This document shows, piece by piece, positions 17,042 through 25,842 of a stretch of 64,000 bases of DNA. The notes beneath the pieces are model-generated. The model was not told where the DNA came from. It was given only the letters and a program-made list of their open reading frames with translations, and did not search any database. The position numbers and the translations under genes were made by a program. How positions within the stretch are numbered: the first letter of the stretch is position 1; each line of letters opens with the position of its first letter. Origin of the DNA: Prolixibacteraceae bacterium (lineage in GTDB: Bacteria > Bacteroidota > Bacteroidia > Bacteroidales > Prolixibacteraceae); the NCBI GenBank assembly GCA_009773765.1, contig WTWZ01000010.1, forward strand, positions 1-64,000, in the 5' to 3' direction.

Positions 17042-18298
17042 ATGGCAGTACCTGTTTTAATGCCCCGTCAGGGACAATCAGTTGAAACCTGTATTTTGGG
17101 GCAGTGGTATAAATCTGTTGGCGATGAAGTTAGCGTCGGCGACATCCTCTTTTCTTACGAAACCGATAAGGCGTCGTTTGAAGAAGAGGCAAAGGAAGAC
17201 GGTGTTCTTTTAGCTACATTTTTTAATGAAGGCGACGAAGTTCCGGTTTTGGTAAATGTGGCGGTAATTGGTGCAAAAGGCGAATCGGTTGAGGAGTTCA
17301 AACCCGGAGGTGCACCAGTAATTGGACAACCGGCAGAGAAAGCTTCTGAACCCGCAGCAAAAGTGGTAGAATTTGAAGTTGACCAGGATGTAAGCGACAA
17401 ACGAAACCGAATCTCGCCCCTTGCAAAAAAGATGGCCGAAAAGCTGGGCGTAAATATTTTGTCATTGAAAGGTACCGGCCCGTACGGACGAATTATAGCC
17501 CGCGATGTTGAATCAGCAGAAAAAGAAGTAACGGATACTGAAGTAAGTAACGTAGTTAAACCTGTTGTTGCGCCGGTGCCCCCGGCAATGATCGAACCGG
17601 GTAGCGACTTTGAGGTTCGCGCAATACCAAATATCCGTAAACTGATTGCCAGCGCCATGCACCAGTCGTTGCAAAATTCGGCGCAATTAACGCATCACAT
17701 GAGCGCCGATGCAAGGCAGTTGCAGCGGTTGCGGAAAAAATTCAAAGCCGAGTTTGCTGAAGGGAAAATCAAACAAAACATTACCATCAACGATTTGGTT
17801 TGTTTTGCGGTAATCCGTGCACTCGAAAAATTTCCGCAGGTAAATACGCATTACCACGGCGACAAAATGAAATGGTTCAACAAAGTTCACCTCGGTTTGG
17901 CTGTTGATACCGATCGTGGGTTGATGGTTCCGGCGCTGAAAAATGCCGACGACCTTTCCATCAGCGGACTTTCAGGTCAGTTACAGCAGCTCGCCACTCA
18001 GGCCCGAAACGGAAATATCAATCCCGATTTGCTAAGTCCCGAAGCGGCCACGTTTACCGTTTCGAATCTTGGAAATTACGGTGTTGAAATGTTTACACCG
18101 GTAATTAATCTTCCACAAACAGCCATTTTAGGTGTTTGTGCCATTATTCCCCGTCCGAAGGAAATCGAAGAGGGAGTTTATGGTTTTGTACCGATGATCG
18201 GACTTTCACTTACCTACAATCACCAGGCGCTCGACGGTGGAGAAGCCACACTTTTCCTGGCCGAAATCAGAAACCAAATAGAGAATCTGTTAGTTTAG
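17042..18298 (+). CDS. pdhC: Dihydrolipoamide acetyltransferase, E2 of pyruvate dehydrogenase
   Basis: The 418 residues form the standard E2 layout. One lipoyl domain spans residues 1-78, with lipoyl Lys43 in YETDKASFEEEA. An acidic and Ala/Pro linker leads to the peripheral subunit-binding domain at about 120-157 (NRISPLAKKMAEKLGV, GTGPYGRIIARDVE). The catalytic domain runs from about 190 to the end, with His394 and Asp398 in the HxxxDG motif NHQALDGGEA. It transfers the acetyl group from E1 to CoA. It is followed by the fused E1 gene, but a four-helix-bundle cassette lies between them. The last codons GTT TAG fall inside the left inverted repeat of that cassette. No E3 (lipoamide dehydrogenase) gene is in the window. 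Confidence 0.93.
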   Translation: MAVPVLMPRQGQSVETCILGQWYKSVGDEVSVGDILFSYETDKASFEEEAKEDGVLLATFFNEGDEVPVLVNVAVIGAKGESVEEFKPGGAPVIGQPAEKASEPAAKVVEFEVDQDVSDKRNRISPLAKKMAEKLGVNILSLKGTGPYGRIIARDVESAEKEVTDTEVSNVVKPVVAPVPPAMIEPGSDFEVRAIPNIRKLIASAMHQSLQNSAQLTHHMSADARQLQRLRKKFKAEFAEGKIKQNITINDLVCFAVIRALEKFPQVNTHYHGDKMKWFNKVHLGLAVDTDRGLMVPALKNADDLSISGLSGQLQQLATQARNGNINPDLLSPEAATFTVSNLGNYGVEMFTPVINLPQTAILGVCAIIPRPKEIEEGVYGFVPMIGLSLTYNHQALDGGEATLFLAEIRNQIENLLV

Positions 18299-18796
18299 AG
18301 TTTAGGGTTCAGAGTTTAGAGTGTAAAATAATTCAATTGATATGTCAACAATTCAGAGATTTGAAGATTTGGTTGCCTGGCAAAAAGCAAGGGAGCTTTG
18401 CCGACTTATTAATAGTTATACTCAAAAAGAATCTTTTTCGAAAGATTTTAAACTCGTTAGTCAAATTAAAGCCTCATCTGGTTCTTCAATGGATAACATT
18501 GCTGAGGGATTTGAAAGGGGTGGCAATAAAGAGTTCGGACAATTCCTTTGGATTTCAAAGGGTTCAGCAGGTGAAGTTCGATCGCAATTATATCGTGCAC
18601 TTGATAATAATTACATTGATGAAAATGAATTCAACGCTGCTTACAAATTAGCTGATGATGTTGGTAAGTTGGATAGAGGACTAATTAATCATCTTAAGGA
18701 AAGTGATATTAAAGGAATTAAGTTTAAGAAACAATAAGTGAACAAAAAAATGCAATTAGTTCAACTACACTAAACTGTAAACCCTAAACGCTAAAC
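18293..18796. mobile_element. 504-bp cassette with 29-bp inverted repeats carrying a four-helix-bundle gene
   Basis: The left arm (18293-18321) is made of repeated GTTTAG words. Its counterpart, the reverse complement of 18768-18796, matches it at 25 of 29 positions by direct alignment. Between the arms lies one gene of 131 codons. The element sits exactly between pdhC and the E1 gene, and supplies the last two codons of pdhC. No target-site duplication is obvious. No transposase is inside, so if mobile it would be non-autonomous. Confidence 0.7.
18342..18737 (+). CDS. Four-helix-bundle protein (23S rRNA intervening-sequence / S23 family)
   Basis: A 131-residue all-helical protein of the TIGR02436/S23 family: IQRFEDLVAWQKARELCRLI, FSKDFKLVSQIKASSGSSMDNIAEGFERGG, KEFGQFLWISKGSAGEVRSQLYRAL and a last helix. 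The SSMDNIAEGFERGGNKEF core is the family hallmark. Relatives occur inside intervening sequences of 23S rRNA genes and as scattered small genes in Bacteroidota. The accessory protein Avd of diversity-generating retroelements shares the fold. Function is unknown, with nucleic-acid binding suspected. The gene lies inside an inverted-repeat cassette between the E2 and E1 genes, so it is an insertion rather than a pdh component. No reverse transcriptase is nearby. Confidence 0.9.
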   Translation: MSTIQRFEDLVAWQKARELCRLINSYTQKESFSKDFKLVSQIKASSGSSMDNIAEGFERGGNKEFGQFLWISKGSAGEVRSQLYRALDNNYIDENEFNAAYKLADDVGKLDRGLINHLKESDIKGIKFKKQ

Positions 18797-18826
18797 AAAA
18801 AAAATACAAATTAAAATCAAAATAAA

Positions 18827-21295
18827 ATGCCAAAAGTACAATTTATAAATCCTGAAGAAGTCAGGAAACCACAGATGCTGGAGTTTAAACCCATTCCTGT
18901 AAATCAATACAACAAAACAATCGAGGAAGAAAAAGAGAATTTTTCCAGTGCTGATTTCATCCGTATTTTTCACGATATGGTTGTAATCCGCGAGTTCGAA
19001 ACTATGTTGAACTTGATTAAAATCCGCGGGGAATATAACGAAATAAAATACGATCATCCCGGGCCGGCGCACCTTTCCATTGGTCAGGAAGCGGCTGCAG
19101 TTGGGATGGCTTACACCCTCGATGTTGAAGATTTTATCTTTGGTTCGCACCGCAGCCACGGCGAAATCCTGGCCAAAGGATTGTCGGCCATCGATAAACT
19201 CGACGACAAAACTTTACAGGAAATTATGGAAACCCATTTCGATGGAAAAACTTTGGCTCCTGTAAAAGCCGGACACAAAGGTTCTGTAAAAGAGCTGGCC
19301 ATAAAATTCTTGATTTATGGCACACTTGCAGAGATTTTTGCCCGCGAAACCGGGTTCAACAAAGGTTTAGGAGGTTCGATGCACGCCTTTTTCACGCCGT
19401 TTGGTGTTTACCCGAACAATGCCATTGTAGGTGGCTCGGGTGATATATCGGTGGGTGCGGCTCTTTATAAAAAAGTAAACCGCAAAAAAGGAATTGTGGT
19501 TGCCAATATCGGCGATGCATCCATGGCTTGTGGCCCCGTTTGGGAAGGACTTGTCTTTGCAACCATGGACCAGTTTACCGAACTGTGGGAAGGCGACATG
19601 AAAGGCGGACTGCCGCTTATCGTGAATATCATGAATAACCAATACGGAATGGGCGGACAAACTTGCGGAGAAACCATGGGTTACGAAATTGCTGCCCGCA
19701 TTGGCGCTGGATTAAACGCCGACCAAATGCATGCCGAACGGGTTGACGGGTACAATCCGCTTGCTGTTATCGATGCTTACCGCCGGAAGAAGAAAATCAT
19801 CGAAGATAAACGGGGGCCGGTACTTTTGGACGTTTTAACCTATCGTTACAGTGGCCATTCACCTTCTGATGCTTCTTCGTATCGAAGTAAAGAAGAAGTA
19901 GAAGCCTGGGAAAAACAGGATTCGATTGTGTGGTTTGGAAGTGAGCTGGTAAAAGCTGGAATCGCCAAAAAAGAGGACCTCGAAAAAATAAAAACTGAAA
20001 TTGTTGAACTAATTACTTCAACACTGAAACTGGCCATCGACGACGAGGTTTCGCCACACATGAACATGAAAAAGTACCCCAACCTGATTGGCGAAATGAT
20101 GTTCAGCAACCAGAGTGTGGATAAAATGGAAGACAGGCCGGTGGAAGTAAATCATCCGATGGAAGAAAATCCACGTGTAAAACAGTTGGAAACCAAAGAG
20201 CGGTTTATGTTCGACGAAAACGGGAAACCATTTTCAAAAATAAAACAATACGCACTGCGCGATGGAATTTTCGAAGCCATTGTTGACCGCTTTTACAAAG
20301 ACCCGACCTTGATTGCTTACGGCGAAGAAAACCGTGACTGGGGCGGCGCTTTCGCCGTTTATCGCGGACTGACTGAAGCTTTGCCATATCACCGGCTTTT
20401 CAACTCACCAATTTCCGAAGCATCGATTGTTGGAACAGCCATTGGTTATGCCATGTGCGGGGGCCGTGTGGTTCCCGAAATTATGTATTGCGATTTCCTT
20501 GGCCGCGCCGGCGACGAAGTTTTTAACCAGCTTCCGAAATGGCAGGCAATGAGCGGAAACGTACTGAAAATGCCTGTTGTTATAAGGGTTTCGGTAGGTT
20601 CGAAATATGGTGCACAACACTCACAGGATTGGACAGCACTGGCAGCCCACATTCCCGGACTGAAAGTTGTTTTCCCGGTTACGCCGTATGATGCGAAAGG
20701 ATTGATGAACAGTGCACTGCAGGGAACCGACCCGGTGATTTTCTTCGAAAGCCAGCGTGTTTACGACATTGGCGAAATGTTCCATAAAGGCGGCGTTCCC
20801 TCAGAGTACTACGAAATTCCAATGGGCGAACCCGATATTAAAAGGGAAGGAAGCGATGTTACCATTCTCACTCTTGGCGCTACATTGTACCGTGCTTTGG
20901 ATGCTGCAAAAATTTTGGAAGAAAAGTATAATTTTTCAGCAGAAGTAATTGACGCCCGTTCTTTGGTTCCGTTTAATTACGATTTGGTGATTGAATCAAT
21001 CAAGAAAACCGGGCGGATTATTATTTCAGGAGATGCTTCAGGTCGCGGTTCTTTCCTTCGCGATTTGGCTTCGAACATCACAGAACTTGCTTTCGATTAT
21101 CTGGATGCACCGCCTGTTGTTGTAGGTTCCCGCAACTGGATTACACCTGCTTATGAACTCGAAAATTCCTTCTTTCCACAGCCGCAGTGGATCATCGATG
21201 CCATTCACGAACGTATTGTCCCATTGAAAGGCCATATTTCTGAAAACGATTTCACCGAAGCTGAACAGTTGGACAGAAACGCACGGGGAATATAG
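18827..21295 (+). CDS. Fused E1 alpha/beta subunit of pyruvate (2-oxoacid) dehydrogenase
   Basis: An 822-residue fusion. The alpha part is roughly residues 40-430, with the thiamine-diphosphate motif GDAS at 229-232 through NN at 270-271 and the HPGPAHLSIGQEAAAVG substrate-side segment. The beta part is roughly 465-822, with IAYGEENRDWGGAF, FNSPISEASIVGTAIGYAMCGG and VIDARSLVPFN. E1 decarboxylates the 2-oxoacid and reductively acetylates the lipoyl group of E2. Fused alpha-beta E1 is common in Bacteroidota and is often annotated as 2-oxoisovalerate or pyruvate dehydrogenase. Pairing with a single-lipoyl E2 suggests pyruvate, but branched-chain substrates cannot be excluded. The gene is downstream of pdhC, 30 bp after the inserted cassette. 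Confidence 0.92.
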   Translation: MPKVQFINPEEVRKPQMLEFKPIPVNQYNKTIEEEKENFSSADFIRIFHDMVVIREFETMLNLIKIRGEYNEIKYDHPGPAHLSIGQEAAAVGMAYTLDVEDFIFGSHRSHGEILAKGLSAIDKLDDKTLQEIMETHFDGKTLAPVKAGHKGSVKELAIKFLIYGTLAEIFARETGFNKGLGGSMHAFFTPFGVYPNNAIVGGSGDISVGAALYKKVNRKKGIVVANIGDASMACGPVWEGLVFATMDQFTELWEGDMKGGLPLIVNIMNNQYGMGGQTCGETMGYEIAARIGAGLNADQMHAERVDGYNPLAVIDAYRRKKKIIEDKRGPVLLDVLTYRYSGHSPSDASSYRSKEEVEAWEKQDSIVWFGSELVKAGIAKKEDLEKIKTEIVELITSTLKLAIDDEVSPHMNMKKYPNLIGEMMFSNQSVDKMEDRPVEVNHPMEENPRVKQLETKERFMFDENGKPFSKIKQYALRDGIFEAIVDRFYKDPTLIAYGEENRDWGGAFAVYRGLTEALPYHRLFNSPISEASIVGTAIGYAMCGGRVVPEIMYCDFLGRAGDEVFNQLPKWQAMSGNVLKMPVVIRVSVGSKYGAQHSQDWTALAAHIPGLKVVFPVTPYDAKGLMNSALQGTDPVIFFESQRVYDIGEMFHKGGVPSEYYEIPMGEPDIKREGSDVTILTLGATLYRALDAAKILEEKYNFSAEVIDARSLVPFNYDLVIESIKKTGRIIISGDASGRGSFLRDLASNITELAFDYLDAPPVVVGSRNWITPAYELENSFFPQPQWIIDAIHERIVPLKGHISENDFTEAEQLDRNARGI

Positions 21296-21382
21296 ATAGG
21301 GCGAAGCGATTTCCTAATCGTGTTAAAATCAAATTGCTTTACTTGGCTAATTCAATTTTATATTGATCCGATTTTGGTTAAT

Positions 21383-21640
21383 TGTGCGCATGTGCTTGTA
21401 TCCGACAGAACAGGCATAAACTCCGGTCAAAATGGTATTACGGGTTGGGGCGCAAACCGGGGCGTTTGAATATGCATGGGTATATAAAAATCATTCGGAA
21501 GCCGTTTGTAGGGATTATGCGTAGTGGTAAAATTACCGCCGGAGCAACCCAGAAACGGACTGTTATCTTCGCCGGGAAGCTATATTATGTTGGGAAGTTC
21601 TTCAGGGTTTTCTCCTGGAATAACAGGAACAAGCCTGAAA
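21383..21640 (-). pseudogene. Remnant of a sulfatase N-terminus
   Basis: Read on the minus strand, the DNA spells broken sulfatase sequence. One frame gives ELPNII-stop-LPGEDNSPFLGC and then GGNFTTTHN. After a frameshift another gives SLQTASE-stop-FLYTHAYSNAPVCAPTRN followed by TILTGVYACSVGYKHMRT. This includes the CxPxR formylglycine motif (CAPTR) and the metal-binding N-terminal region. Two in-frame stops and at least one frameshift are present, and the remaining three quarters of the gene are missing. The similarity covers only about 85 residues. It lies in the 458-bp gap between the E1 gene and the VOC gene. The plus-strand 103-codon frame over this region is a shadow. Confidence 0.75.
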
Positions 21641-21753
21641 AAAGGCAATTAACGACAGAAAACAAATGCTTGTCCGACTTTTGGTCCTCATAAATTTAGT
21701 TTGAATAATAATTTTTAAACCGAAAAAAGTTTGCCTTCGTTTTAAAATCCGCC

Positions 21754-22143
21754 CTAGTTCATTATTTCCACCCGGTTTCCATCCGGATCGAGAACCACGC
21801 TTTCGTAGTATCCATCTCCGGTGGTGCGGGGTTCATTTATAACCCGGTAGCCATCTTTTTTAAGAGTTTCAGTCAAACGGTCAACTTTTTCCCTGGAGCC
21901 AACATTAATGGCAAAATGAATGATTCCGGTAAACTGCTTGATAATGTCGTTTTTTGAGACAGGTATCCTTGGCATTTCCATGATTTCCAACCGGCAATCG
22001 CCATGAAAAGAAAGAAAATAGGACCGGAATTCTTTTGAATGGTTGTAATAAATTTCAGTACTTGATGCATCGAAATAATGAATGTAAAAATTACGCATTC
22101 CTTCGAGGTAAAATGTCCAAATGGCAATGTGATCTATTTTCAT
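21754..22143 (-). CDS. VOC (glyoxalase/bleomycin-resistance) superfamily protein
   Basis: A compact 129-residue protein with two beta-alpha-beta-beta-beta modules: KIDHIAIWTFYLEGMRNFY with the first metal-site His, CRLEIMEMP, FTGIIHFAINVGSREKVDRL with the second His, and YYESVVLDPDGNRVEIMN with the terminal Glu. This matches small lactoylglutathione-lyase-like VOC proteins that use a divalent metal. The actual reaction is unknown. Members range from glyoxalase I to antibiotic-binding proteins. It stands alone between a sulfatase remnant and a long intergenic region. It is complete, with canonical metal ligands at the expected places. Confidence 0.85.
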   Translation of the reverse strand: MKIDHIAIWTFYLEGMRNFYIHYFDASSTEIYYNHSKEFRSYFLSFHGDCRLEIMEMPRIPVSKNDIIKQFTGIIHFAINVGSREKVDRLTETLKKDGYRVINEPRTTGDGYYESVVLDPDGNRVEIMN

Positions 22144-22523
22144 AGTAAAATATTAAAAAAATGTTTTATAAAATTATGCCGTTTTTTTGCTATTTCAATG
22201 AATATTTCAGTTTTTAACCCATTTTTTAACAGAAACAGCTTTGTTGTGAGCTTCGGCCTGAAAATGCAGCATATTTCTGATATATCGAACACGGAAGTCT
22301 AAAATATGATAATATTACCATTCACCAACGCATAAAAAAAGTTAAAATGATTCAATAAAAGTTGCAACTTGCATAAGTTCAATAAGTTATAAATTAGTTG
22401 AAAAACAGGGAGATAACTGTCAGGCGAAGCGCCAATGTAATTTTTATTACTTTTGACCTCGTTAACGAAGTCAGTAAACTGTTGTTCGTTTTGGAATAGA
22501 AAAAAGGAAAAATAATATCAAAG
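22144..22523. other. 380-bp intergenic region upstream of the acyl-CoA synthetase
   Basis: No coding frame is convincing. TACTTTTG at 22448-22455 matches the TAnnTTTG -7 element 68 bp before the ATG at 22524, without a clear -33 partner. Upstream, AACTTGCATAAGTT near 22364-22377 is a short imperfect palindrome with the same AACTT/AAGTT arms as the GntR site at 16897; this may be chance. Confidence 0.3.
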
Positions 22524-24179
22524 ATGTCAAAACTTACGATTCCATCACTTTTTAATGAGTCGGTAAAAAAGTACGCAAACCAAAATTCATTGGTTTTTGT
22601 GGGCGAAGAAAAGTACAGTTATCAGCAATTGGGCAATGATGTTGATATTGTGGCAACTCTGCTGTCAGATTTAGGCGTTTCCAAAGGTGATAAAGTGGCT
22701 ATTTTAAGCACAAATATGCCAAACTGGGGAGTGGCCTTTTTTTCTGTATCAGTTATTGGGGCGATAGTAGTTCCTATTCTACCCGATTTTCACGACAACG
22801 AAATCAAATCTATAATTGAACATTCAGAGGCAAAAATAATTTTTGTTTCTTCAGCACTTTATGTAAATCTGAACGACGAAGCAAGAAAATTGCTTGCCAA
22901 TATTATTTTGATTGAAAATTTTGCCCTTATCCCTGAAAATTTTGAGGCACAAAACCTTACGGAATTAAACGCATCTTTACCATCGGTGGCAAATAAATCA
23001 GTTCAGGTTGAAGTTGAAGAAGAAGACCTGGCTTCAATTATTTACACTTCAGGAACCACAGGCAACTCAAAAGGAGTTATGTTAACGCATAAAAACCTGT
23101 CGTGGACAACCCAACAATGTTACACGCTACAGGAAATAAAAACCAGCGACCGGTTTTTATCCATTTTGCCTCTGTCGCATACACTCGAAAATACAGTTGG
23201 GTTTTTGTTACCGGTAAAATATGGCGCTTCAGTTCATTACCTGCGAAAACCGCCGGTACCATCGGTACTAATGCCTGCATTTCAGGAAGTGAAACCCACA
23301 ATTATGTTATCGGTCCCGCTGATTATCGAAAAAGTGTTCAAGGCCAAAATTTACCCCGAATTTCAGAAAAGCGCTGTTGTCAGCAAACTTTATTCAGTTG
23401 CATTTTTCAGAAAATTACTGCACAAAGTTGCAGCCAAAAAATTATATAAAACTTTTGGCGGTCATCTGCATTTCTTTGGAATTGGAGGAGCCAAACTTGA
23501 CCCGACAGTTGAACGTTTCCTGATGGAGGGCGGTTTCCCGTATGCCATTGGCTACGGATTAACCGAAACTTCACCCCTTTTGGCAGGGGCAGTGGGTAAA
23601 AACCGCAAACTGGGCTCAACCGGAATTGCCATGGAAGGTGTGCAGTTGCGCATTGCCAATACCGACCCTTTAACCGGAGAAGGCGAAATTCAGGCCAAGG
23701 GATTAAACGTGATGCGTGGTTATTACAAAGCGCCCAATATTACCAAAGAAGTATTTACCGAAGATGGCTGGTTCCGTACCGGCGACCGGGGAAATTTCGA
23801 CAAAGACAACAAACTTTACATCAAAGGCCGCATTAAAACCATTATAGTTGGCGCCAGCGGCGAAAATATATATCCCGAGGAAATTGAAACAGTTATTAAT
23901 AAAATGCGTTTTGTTCTCGAATCACTGGTGGTTGAAAAGAAAGGCAAGCTGGTGGCAATGATCCATTTGAATATGGAAGAAATTGAGGCGAATTTCAAAC
24001 ACATGAAAGCCGAAGCCCAACAGTATATTCATGAAAAATCAGAAGAAATCCTGAAAGAAATTCAGAAAAAAGTGAACGGGGAAGTGAATAAGTTTTCAAG
24101 AATCCAACAGGTTATTTTACAACGCGATCCTTTTGAAAAAACACCGACAAAAAAAATTAAACGGTTTTTGTACGCATAG
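22524..24179 (+). CDS. Long-chain acyl-CoA synthetase (AMP-forming)
   Basis: A 551-residue ANL-superfamily enzyme. It has the P-loop-like A3 motif IIYTSGTTGNSKGVMLTHKN, LPLSHTLENTVGFLLP, GYGLTETSPLL (A5), DGWFRTGDRG (A7) and KGRIKTIIVGASGENIYPEEIE (A8). The C-terminal catalytic lysine region ends FEKTPTKKIKRFLYA. It activates fatty acids to acyl-CoA through acyl-adenylates at the inner face of the cytoplasmic membrane. Length is slightly short of the roughly 600-residue class, as usual for Bacteroidota FadD-like proteins. It is monocistronic, with a strong terminator 63 bp downstream. Confidence 0.92.
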   Translation: MSKLTIPSLFNESVKKYANQNSLVFVGEEKYSYQQLGNDVDIVATLLSDLGVSKGDKVAILSTNMPNWGVAFFSVSVIGAIVVPILPDFHDNEIKSIIEHSEAKIIFVSSALYVNLNDEARKLLANIILIENFALIPENFEAQNLTELNASLPSVANKSVQVEVEEEDLASIIYTSGTTGNSKGVMLTHKNLSWTTQQCYTLQEIKTSDRFLSILPLSHTLENTVGFLLPVKYGASVHYLRKPPVPSVLMPAFQEVKPTIMLSVPLIIEKVFKAKIYPEFQKSAVVSKLYSVAFFRKLLHKVAAKKLYKTFGGHLHFFGIGGAKLDPTVERFLMEGGFPYAIGYGLTETSPLLAGAVGKNRKLGSTGIAMEGVQLRIANTDPLTGEGEIQAKGLNVMRGYYKAPNITKEVFTEDGWFRTGDRGNFDKDNKLYIKGRIKTIIVGASGENIYPEEIETVINKMRFVLESLVVEKKGKLVAMIHLNMEEIEANFKHMKAEAQQYIHEKSEEILKEIQKKVNGEVNKFSRIQQVILQRDPFEKTPTKKIKRFLYA

Positions 24180-24241
24180 CTTTTTTTGTAAATCACCTGA
24201 AGCCTATTTAAAACGTAAATAGTCATCGGTTGATTAGAACG

Positions 24242-24280
24242 TGGAAAGTCAAACTTATATGGCTTTCCATTTTTATTTTA
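24242..24280 (+). terminator. Rho-independent terminator after the acyl-CoA synthetase gene
   Basis: TGGAAAGTC (24242-24250) pairs with GGCTTTCCA (24261-24269), including one G-T pair, around a 10-base AT-rich loop. It is followed directly by TTTTTATTTTA. Confidence 0.8.
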
Positions 24281-24296
24281 GTTGAATTTAAAATGT

Positions 24297-24304
24297 TAAT
24301 TTTG
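24297..24304 (+). promoter_or_regulatory. Candidate -7 promoter element of purM
   Basis: TAATTTTG matches TAnnTTTG, ends 26 bp before the purM ATG and follows the upstream terminator. The -33 element is not clear. Confidence 0.4.
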
Positions 24305-24330
24305 CAGAGGTTTTAAAAATCGAACACTTA

Positions 24331-25500
24331 ATGGTTACCGAATCAAGATACAGCGCCAGGGGAGTTTCAGCATCGAAGGAAGATGTGCACGAAGCCATAA
24401 AAAATGTCGATAAAGGCATTTTCCCCAAAGCTTTTTGCAAAATCATACCCGATATTCTGGGTGGTGATCCCGAGTGGTGCAATATTATGCACGCCGACGG
24501 GGCCGGCACAAAATCATCATTGGCGTACATATACTGGAAAGAAACCGGCGACCTTTCCGTGTGGAAAGGAATTGCCCAGGATGCACTTATTATGAATGTT
24601 GACGACCTGCTCTGTGTTGGCGCTACCGAAAACATACTGGTTTCATCCACCATTGGGCGAAATAAAAACAAAATTCCGCGCGAAGTTATTACAGCCATTA
24701 TCAACGGAACCGAAGAACTGCTTTCAAATTTGCGCAAACAGGGAATCAGCATTTATTCCACCGGCGGAGAAACTGCCGATGTGGGCGATTTGGTGCGCAC
24801 TGTCATAGTCGATTCAACCGTAACCTGCCGCATGAAACGCGAAGATGTGATTTCGGCTCACAAAATTTCAGCAGGGAACGTAATCGTGGGGCTTTCGGCA
24901 ACAGGACAGGCAACATACGAAACAGGTTACAACGGAGGAATGGGAAGTAATGGGCTTACCTCGGGCAGACATGATGTTTTTGCAAAATACCTTGCTGAAA
25001 AATATCCCGAAAGTTTTGATCCCGAAGTCCCGGCAGAACTGGTTTACTCGGGAAAATTAAAACTTACCGATACTATTGAAGGATTGGGAGTTGATGCCGG
25101 AAAACTGCTGTTGTCACCAACACGAACTTACGCGCCGGTAATTAAAAAAGTGCTCGAAAAATTCAGGGGCAAAATCGCCGGAATGATTCACTGTTCGGGC
25201 GGCGCGCAAACAAAAGTACTCCATTTTGTAGAAAATGTTCATGTAATAAAAGATAATTTGTTCCCTGTCCCACCACTGTTTAAAATCATTCAGGAACAGT
25301 CGGGCACCGATTGGAAAGAGATGTACAAAGTGTTTAACATGGGCCACCGATTCGAGATTTATACTCATCCCGAAATTGTGGATGAAATCATTTCCATTTC
25401 AAAATCATTCAATATCGATGCACAAATTGTTGGCAGGGTTGAACATTTTGAAGGAAAAAAACTTACGATTAATGCGGATAGAGGAATATTTGAATATTAG
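24331..25500 (+). CDS. purM: Phosphoribosylformylglycinamidine cyclo-ligase (AIR synthase)
   Basis: A 389-residue PurM-type enzyme that closes the imidazole ring in purine synthesis using ATP. Family signs are the N-terminal YSARGVSASKEDVHEAI, MHADGAGTKSSLAYIYWKE, AQDALIMNVDDLLCVGA, STGGETADVGDLVRTVIVDS, GMIHCSGGAQTKVLHFV and the C-terminal NMGHRFEIYTHPEIV. The Bacteroidota form is longer than the roughly 345-residue enterobacterial enzyme and differs in its N-terminus, as seen here. The purM-prfA-pyrF order is a conserved Bacteroidota arrangement by general knowledge. Here it is interrupted by an MNT/HEPN pair and a DUF2442 cassette. Confidence 0.92.
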   Translation: MVTESRYSARGVSASKEDVHEAIKNVDKGIFPKAFCKIIPDILGGDPEWCNIMHADGAGTKSSLAYIYWKETGDLSVWKGIAQDALIMNVDDLLCVGATENILVSSTIGRNKNKIPREVITAIINGTEELLSNLRKQGISIYSTGGETADVGDLVRTVIVDSTVTCRMKREDVISAHKISAGNVIVGLSATGQATYETGYNGGMGSNGLTSGRHDVFAKYLAEKYPESFDPEVPAELVYSGKLKLTDTIEGLGVDAGKLLLSPTRTYAPVIKKVLEKFRGKIAGMIHCSGGAQTKVLHFVENVHVIKDNLFPVPPLFKIIQEQSGTDWKEMYKVFNMGHRFEIYTHPEIVDEIISISKSFNIDAQIVGRVEHFEGKKLTINADRGIFEY

Positions 25501-25533
25501 TTTTGTCTATTTTTACACTTTTGCACAAGGATT

Positions 25534-25842
25534 ATGGTAAGTATCATCACTTCAAATATTGAAAAAATCAGTCATTTTTTTTATGTAAATAAGGTTGAAA
25601 AAGCTTATGTTTTTGGTTCGGCAGCAACCGGAAGTTTTAATGATAAAAGCGACATTGACTTTCTTGTAAGGTTTAAATCAGAAATTACTCCACTTGAAAA
25701 GGGCGAATTATGGTGGAAATTACACGATTCTTTAAGGGAATTTTTTAAACGGGAAATCGATATTGTAACCGAAAACTCATTAAAAAATCCATACTTCATT
25801 AAGGAAATTGATGAAACAAAAGTGCTTATTTATGGAAAATAG
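25534..25842 (+). CDS. mntA: MNT-family minimal nucleotidyltransferase antitoxin
   Basis: A 102-residue nucleotidyltransferase with the signature AYVFGSAATGSFNDKSDIDFLVRF (GSx10DxD; only key residues counted) and a third acidic residue in KREIDIVTENSL. MntA partners of HEPN toxins inactivate them by attaching AMP residues to the tyrosine in the RX4HxY motif, and act as antitoxins. It overlaps the next gene, a HEPN/HepT-like ORF, by 11 bp, the classic arrangement of this toxin-antitoxin pair. The pair is wedged between purM (33 bp before) and prfA (1 bp after). The antitoxin is intact while the toxin frame is broken. Confidence 0.85.
   Translation: MVSIITSNIEKISHFFYVNKVEKAYVFGSAATGSFNDKSDIDFLVRFKSEITPLEKGELWWKLHDSLREFFKREIDIVTENSLKNPYFIKEIDETKVLIYGK

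Noticed and set aside
18342-18737. Diversity-generating retroelement accessory gene (avd)
   Set aside because: Fold family is related, but there is no reverse transcriptase, template or variable repeat nearby.
17042-21295. Complete pyruvate dehydrogenase operon including E3
   Set aside because: No lipoamide dehydrogenase gene was found in the window; only E2 and E1 are present.
21382-21693. 103-codon plus-strand frame after the E1 gene
   Set aside because: The minus strand of the same DNA encodes recognisable sulfatase fragments; the plus-strand product looks random.
22364-22377. Second GntR operator upstream of the acyl-CoA synthetase
   Set aside because: Only 5-bp arms match the pdh-side palindrome; too short to separate from chance in AT-rich DNA.
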